Source: JBOICV01 sp050740255
Lineage (GTDB): Bacteria; Pseudomonadota; Gammaproteobacteria; Nevskiales; JBOICV01
Length of the DNA: 64,000 nucleotides
Assembly: GCA_050740255.1 (NCBI GenBank)
Contig: JBOICV010000092.1
Coordinates: forward strand, 51,457 to 115,456
Direction: 5' to 3'
Each line of letters starts with the position of its first letter. The stretch's first letter is position 1. Below the pieces are notes generated by a model. The model searched no databases, was not told the origin of the DNA, and saw only the letters and a program-made list of their open reading frames with translations. The translations under genes and the position numbers were made by a program. Positions 59,416-64,000 of this stretch are shown here, piece after piece.

Positions 59416-61245
59416 TCAGAAGTTGTATCTGATCGCAAACGACAGGAAGTCGCGATCCTCCAGCAGGTTGAAGCCGCCGCCGCCGAAGAAATCGGTATAG
59501 CCGAGATCCAACTGCCAGGTGTCCAGATAGCTGACGCCGACCGCGGCGGTGATCTGTTTGCGCCCTTCGATGAAATTGAGTATGGGCGTGGGACTGGTGC
59601 CGTTCACGTCGTTACCATAGAACAGCGTAGGCGTGATGTTGAAGAGGTTCAGCACACTGTTGTAGTTCAACCGCCCGAAGATGCGGTAACCCCAGGAGGT
59701 CGCTGTGGCATAGCCGTCGGTTTGTTGCGGCACGCCCACCGTGCTGGCCACCGCAGCGTTCCCCGCCGTGGTGGTGCCTGGGCCCTCCAGTCTGAGCTCG
59801 CTCTCGCGGGGCATGCTGTGCACTTTGCTCAGGCCGACTTCGGCCAGCAGGGTAAGCTGGTCGCTGCGCAACCACTCGATCGGACCGTAGATCTTGAGGG
59901 CGCTCAGATCTAGTTGACTCACGTCGCGGCGGATGAAGCCCTGAATGAACTCTCCGGGATTGCGCGGCCGACCGTCCATCGCGTCTATCTGGTTGGGCAG
60001 CCCTACGCGCAGTCCGGCCAGCACCGTTTCCACATCGTCAATCTGCAGGGGCTGGTCCTGCTTGAGACTGTACTCGCCCTGCACTGCAAAACCGCCCCAG
60101 TTATCGGGCAGGGTACTGTTGAAGCTGATGCCATAGAGCCGGATATCCTCGGGGTACTCGACGAGGTAGCGCGCGCTGCCGGCCATGCCCGGCGTGGTCG
60201 CCGCCAGGGCGCTGATGAGGGGCAGCCGGCTGTGGTAGTTCATAGCGTACAGGCCCACACCGATACTGTTCAGATAGGGCAGGCTGAGGTTGAGCGCGGC
60301 ACCATACTGGCCGCCGTCCTCGGGCAGGCGGTCCGGTGCACGTGGGACGGCGGAGCCACCGTTGGCAAAGACACAGGTCTGCGGCGCAGAGTTTTCCGGG
60401 CAGCGGCCGAAGCCGATTTCCGCTCGCTCGCCGCCCACGCCGGCGAAGTCGTTGGTACTGAAGAAGCTACCGGCGGCGTCGATCACCGTTTCCCGCCATT
60501 TCCACTGGTAAAACACCTCAAGCTCCGCCCAACCGGCGATGCTCGTCGCTGCCCAGACCTTCTCGACCGGCACAAACACTTCCTTCACGTCGAAGCCCGG
60601 CACCCGCGCCAGGTTCAGGTTGGCGGCGACATTGCTATTGATTCCATTCGGCACAAAGGTGCTTTCGCCCCAGTTCAGCACCTGTTTGCCGATCCGGTAG
60701 CTGACGGTGCGTTCGCCCAGGGCGAAGCTGCTGAAAAAATAGGCATCGAGCAGGTTGCCGTCACTGCCGATCAGGTCCTGCACGTCGTTGGTCTTGCGGT
60801 CGAAATCGGCCGGACCCTGGGTGCGGCTCGGCGGTCCGGCGAAATCGGTGCGGTCGAAAAAGTCGTTTTTACTGTTCAACTCGGCGTCATACACATAGCT
60901 GCCGCGCAGGAACACGCCGTAGTCGCGGTAGTTCAGAGACAGATCCGAGGTGATCTTGGCGGCTGCGGCGTAAAGATCATTCTTGCCGAAAGCCTGGTTG
61001 CCGTCATCGCCATTGGTCGAGAACGCCTCGCCGCCATTGCCCTGGCCGATGAATCTCGGATCGGGCTCATCTATCCGCAGGCCGACGCTGGCGTTAAGTG
61101 TGGTGTCAACAGCGCCGTTGATTTCACCGAATTTCAGTTCCAGTGCCGAAGCCGGTGTCGCCGCCAGCAGCAGGAGCAGCAGCGCCGGCAGCGCAAACCG
61201 TCGCGGGGGGTAGTCGCGGCTCACGGAATAAAGCAGCGCATGCAT
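59416..61245 (-). CDS. DUF1302 family outer-membrane protein
   Basis: A 609-residue protein with a signal peptide (ALPALLLLLLAATPASALE) and the DUF1302 pattern: LKFGEINGAVDTTLNASVGLR, YFFSSFALGERTVSYRIGKQ, VLNWGESTFVPNGIN, and a C-terminal strand ending FAIRYNF with terminal Phe, typical of beta-barrels. ATG 61245 has Shine-Dalgarno AAGGAG. DUF1302 genes are repeatedly found with lipase or DUF1329 genes and are associated with import or export of hydrophobic compounds. It follows the lipase gene with 12 bp spacing. Confidence 0.9.
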   Translation of the reverse strand: MHALLYSVSRDYPPRRFALPALLLLLLAATPASALELKFGEINGAVDTTLNASVGLRIDEPDPRFIGQGNGGEAFSTNGDDGNQAFGKNDLYAAAAKITSDLSLNYRDYGVFLRGSYVYDAELNSKNDFFDRTDFAGPPSRTQGPADFDRKTNDVQDLIGSDGNLLDAYFFSSFALGERTVSYRIGKQVLNWGESTFVPNGINSNVAANLNLARVPGFDVKEVFVPVEKVWAATSIAGWAELEVFYQWKWRETVIDAAGSFFSTNDFAGVGGERAEIGFGRCPENSAPQTCVFANGGSAVPRAPDRLPEDGGQYGAALNLSLPYLNSIGVGLYAMNYHSRLPLISALAATTPGMAGSARYLVEYPEDIRLYGISFNSTLPDNWGGFAVQGEYSLKQDQPLQIDDVETVLAGLRVGLPNQIDAMDGRPRNPGEFIQGFIRRDVSQLDLSALKIYGPIEWLRSDQLTLLAEVGLSKVHSMPRESELRLEGPGTTTAGNAAVASTVGVPQQTDGYATATSWGYRIFGRLNYNSVLNLFNITPTLFYGNDVNGTSPTPILNFIEGRKQITAAVGVSYLDTWQLDLGYTDFFGGGGFNLLEDRDFLSFAIRYNF

Positions 61246-61257
61246 GATCGAATCTCC

Positions 61258-63489
61258 TTATGGGCAGCTGATCGGCCCGAGCGGGATTATCATGCCGTCG
61301 CTGGCCAGGAAGGTCGCCGTCTGGCGCTGCATCTCGCAGGTGGTCTGGGCGTTTTCCGCGGAACCTGAAGGATCTAGGATGGAGCCGTGATGGCCGCGCC
61401 TGAAGCGCACTACCGTATCCGTCGCCGCAGGCGGGGCGGCGGTCACCGGCGGCGTGACGTCCACGGTGTTCAGACCCATCACCATGAACAACGCGTCCGT
61501 GCCCGACAGCAGGCCGGCGATGCACACCGGTCCGCGCGCTCCCGGCGGTACGCCGGCGCCGCTATAGGTTGGGCAAATGGGGGAATTGGGTGCGCTGCGC
61601 GGCACGTTGTTAGGCACGACCTGGTCCGGCAGGCTGACGCCCGCTTCGCCGATCACCTCCAGCATGTGTAGCGGATGGCCGGCGTTGGCCGCCACCGCGT
61701 AATTGATCGGGTCGGCGGCGTCCAGGATGGTTTGCCCGAAACGCAGAAAACTTTCGTAGCTGTCCGTGCCCTCGAGCAGCGCGCTGTTGGCGGCGAACAG
61801 GCCGCCGGCGATGCGCGGCCCGAAAGTGGCCGAACCGTCCAGCAGCTTGCTGATGCCACCGCCGGGCATGGCCAGGGTTGCCGCCTTGATCTCCGTGCTG
61901 TTCACACCCAGCAGCGTGCCACCGACGATGCCGCCCAGCGAATGGCCGACGAAATGGACGCGGCCTTCGTCAATGTCGTCCGTGCCGGCGTTGCCGTCGA
62001 GGTCGAGCGCGTTCACTGACTTGGCGAGATGGATCAGGTCAATCACCGCCTGGCGCAGGTTGTCGCGCGAGGTCAGCACGCTGCCCAGGTTGGTGGAATG
62101 CGTGCCCGAGGCGTCGATCATTCCGTCCGGCACGGACGCGCCGGTCGTGTTATCGACGTAATCCACGTCGAATGTGCGCTCATCAACACCGGGGATGCGA
62201 AAGCTGGCGGTGGCATCGCTCGGCAGGATGCCGTGCAGCGGCAGATCAATCGCGACCGTCACCAGGCCTGCCGTCGCCAGGGTCGGTGCGATCGCTAGCA
62301 TATCGCTGCGGTTGCGGGTGACACCGTGCTGGAAGATCACCACCGGCCAGCCATTGAGCGGCGGCACGCCGCCGCTGGGCGAGCTGGCATTCGGCACGGT
62401 TAGCAGCACCGGTACGATCACGGCGGTCTGGATCATCGGATTGGGGAAGCAAAACGTGGTGCTCGTGCTGGGGGCCAGAGCTGAGCAGGGCGGACTGCCG
62501 GGCAGGCTGCTGCTACCGGCCGCGGCCACGCCGTCCGACAGCCAGAACCTGGTCAGCGGCGCGGTCGGATCAGCCGGCGAGGGCGGTGTCAGGTAGTAGG
62601 GCAGCGTGATCGTGCCGACAAAGATGTCGGCGGTGTCGGCCAGGCCCTGCCCCAGTTCGCCGGTGCTCAGTGTCCCGCCAGGCCCCGGTGCGGCCGCCAC
62701 GTCAATTAGCTGGGGCGTTGCGCTCGCGTTCAGCAGGTTGAGCGTGTCGCCGATGGACTGGGTGGTGAACGCCCAGGCCAGCACGATGTCATTGCGCGTG
62801 AGGCCCAGGGTCGGCGCAACCGTGTCGAATATCGGGGCCATCCCGATGCGGACGGCTTCAAGGGTGGCGATCTGCGTGGGCGTTAGTGGCGGTGTGGTAC
62901 TGGGTGCCGGATTCTGTGCCGACCCGACCGGGCTGGCGCTCTTGATCGCCGCGAACATCACCGACTGCTCCACCGGCAGACCCGTGGAACTCAGCAAGTC
63001 GCGGGTTGCGAACACGATGTATTGGCTGCGCGGATTCAGCGGCCGCAATGGCTTGATCAGCAAGCGGGTGCGGGTGAGAATCACCGGCGAGCGCGTCACC
63101 GTGTAGTCCACCCCCTGGGTCAGCAGCGAACCACCGGTCGCGTTGAACACGCGGATACCGGAAGCGACGCTGGAAAAACTCAGCTCGCCGAGGATATCCA
63201 GAAAAGCGGATTCTATCGTCGAGAAGCCGTCCAGCAGATTCGCCTGGGTAACGAACGGCGCGCCGGTCGCGTTGGGGATATTAAGCGTGGAGTCGGTGGT
63301 GCCGGCGAAGAACAGGTTGTTGGGGAAGGGCACGACAGCGCTGGCAGCGACCGGATCGAACAGTACCACCGGGTTGGCGGTGCCCAGCACCGGACTGCCG
63401 TCACTGGTGGTATCGCTCGAGCAAGCGGTCAGCAGCAGTATCGCCAACATGGTCGCGGAACGTGTTAATCCGTTGAGCATCCTACTCAT
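61258..63489 (-). CDS. VolA/Pla-1-like lipase lipoprotein
   Basis: A 743-residue surface lipoprotein. ATG 63489 follows AAGAGGAGAG; lipobox LLTACSSD. The N-terminal bacterial virulence-factor lipase domain is recognised in NPVVLFDPVAASAVVPFPNN and LRPLNPRSQYIVFAT; the alpha/beta-hydrolase part has FQHGVTRNRSDMLAI and the nucleophile motif HFVGHSLGGIVGG, with a candidate His near FRRGHHGSILDP. The Vibrio homologue VolA frees fatty acids at the cell surface. It forms a pair with the DUF1302 gene and separates ppk1 from ppx. Confidence 0.88.
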   Translation of the reverse strand: MSRMLNGLTRSATMLAILLLTACSSDTTSDGSPVLGTANPVVLFDPVAASAVVPFPNNLFFAGTTDSTLNIPNATGAPFVTQANLLDGFSTIESAFLDILGELSFSSVASGIRVFNATGGSLLTQGVDYTVTRSPVILTRTRLLIKPLRPLNPRSQYIVFATRDLLSSTGLPVEQSVMFAAIKSASPVGSAQNPAPSTTPPLTPTQIATLEAVRIGMAPIFDTVAPTLGLTRNDIVLAWAFTTQSIGDTLNLLNASATPQLIDVAAAPGPGGTLSTGELGQGLADTADIFVGTITLPYYLTPPSPADPTAPLTRFWLSDGVAAAGSSSLPGSPPCSALAPSTSTTFCFPNPMIQTAVIVPVLLTVPNASSPSGGVPPLNGWPVVIFQHGVTRNRSDMLAIAPTLATAGLVTVAIDLPLHGILPSDATASFRIPGVDERTFDVDYVDNTTGASVPDGMIDASGTHSTNLGSVLTSRDNLRQAVIDLIHLAKSVNALDLDGNAGTDDIDEGRVHFVGHSLGGIVGGTLLGVNSTEIKAATLAMPGGGISKLLDGSATFGPRIAGGLFAANSALLEGTDSYESFLRFGQTILDAADPINYAVAANAGHPLHMLEVIGEAGVSLPDQVVPNNVPRSAPNSPICPTYSGAGVPPGARGPVCIAGLLSGTDALFMVMGLNTVDVTPPVTAAPPAATDTVVRFRRGHHGSILDPSGSAENAQTTCEMQRQTATFLASDGMIIPLGPISCP

Positions 63490-63671
63490 AACTCTCCTCT
63501 TGGCGAGCGACGACATCGCAACCGCCGACGGCTTCCTGCACGCTGTCTTACCGGCTCGCCAACACTCCACCTAGGGAGACGCTCTGCGGCGGCTACGCGT
63601 AAGACAGGTGCTATTTTTACCGCATTTTCCGGCGCTTCGCATGCTGCACTGCGGGATGCGGCAGCTGGCGC

Positions 63672-64000
63672 CTAACCTTCGAACACCAATTTGAAATCTA
63701 TCGCTTCGAGATGGTCCTGCTCGCGTTCCGAGTCGGCGTGGGTCAGCGGATGTTCATCCAGCCAGCCCTTCGGGAACTTCAGTTCCAGACGGTCCTTTTC
63801 GGCGCTCAGCGAAATCTTCGGCAACTCCTTTTCCGCGCGATCGCGGTTCAGCAATACCGCCAGGCGCAGCAGCACCGCCAGGCGACGCACAATCTTGGGC
63901 CAGTTGCCCGGTAACTCCTCCCAGGCACTCTTGTTGGGTTTGCCGCGCTGGACTTGAATCAATGCCGCCAATATCCGCTGCTCGGTTTGCGAGAAGCCGG
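63672..64000 (-). CDS. ppx: Exopolyphosphatase, C-terminal part
   Basis: The last 109 codons of a gene whose 5' end lies beyond the right edge. GFSQTEQRILAALIQVQRGK and the following RRLAVLLRLAVLLNRDRAEK and LELKFPKGWLDEHPLTHADS match the C-terminal HD-like domain of Ppx/GppA. Ppx hydrolyses terminal phosphate from polyphosphate. GppA cannot be excluded from the fragment, but closeness to ppk1 favours ppx. Confidence 0.88.
   Translation of the reverse strand, partial: GFSQTEQRILAALIQVQRGKPNKSAWEELPGNWPKIVRRLAVLLRLAVLLNRDRAEKELPKISLSAEKDRLELKFPKGWLDEHPLTHADSEREQDHLEAIDFKLVFEG

Overview
The window looks like about 64 kb of chromosome from a GC-rich, Gram-negative gammaproteobacterium. This rests on lipopolysaccharide export genes (lptF, lptG), an LpxH-like hydrolase and classical gammaproteobacterial gene orders: ribH-nusB-thiL-pgpA, tig-clpP-clpX-lon-hupB-tRNAs-ppiD, gloB-methyltransferase-rnhA-dnaQ, and valS-holC-pepA divergent from lptF-lptG. 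I cannot name the genus. No rRNA, CRISPR array, integrase or transposase is visible.

Layout. 1-4.7 kb: riboflavin/thiamine/lipid housekeeping genes, an alpha/beta hydrolase and cysS. 4.8-7.4 kb: a compact mercury module (merR, a textbook MerR operator-promoter, merT, merP, an AhpD-like protein with a C-terminal Cys-Cys tail, an unknown exported protein, merB) with no merA. 7.4-9.15 kb: folD and tRNAs Pro, Arg, His and Lys, followed by a split copy of the tRNA-Lys 3' end that looks like an old attachment site. 9.2-21.6 kb: a more accessory stretch with an MBL-fold protein, an exported orphan, an OmpA-family protein, a lipoprotein gene interrupted by an in-frame TGA, an RND efflux pair, rlmJ, a sodium:solute symporter and a LysM lytic transglycosylase. 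21.8-31 kb: tRNA-Leu, the proteostasis block (tig, clpP, clpX, lon), hupB, tRNA-Val, tRNA-Asp and ppiD. 31-42.6 kb: fabI, mltD, gloB, methyltransferase, rnhA, dnaQ, the moxR-DUF58-transglutaminase operon, a patatin phospholipase and an EamA transporter. 42.6-50.3 kb: valS-holC-pepA and lptF-lptG plus an RDD protein. 50.3-56.2 kb: an ECF sigma/anti-sigma pair divergent from a tightly overlapped lipid-modification operon with two different Cfa-superfamily methyltransferases, DUF1295 and DUF2878 proteins. 56.3-64 kb: LpxH-like hydrolase, ppk1, a DUF1302 outer-membrane protein with a VolA/Pla-1-like lipase lipoprotein, and the 3' end of ppx.

The most unusual themes are: (1) a family of intergenic-type palindromic repeats that has entered coding sequences in frame: the same 33-bp block lies inside thiL and valS, read on opposite strands, a variant sits elsewhere in valS, and a related palindrome supplies the C-terminus of the LpxH-like protein; (2) a merA-less mercury/organomercury operon with two extra genes; (3) the TGA-split lipoprotein gene; (4) the divergent sigma-factor/twin methyltransferase locus.
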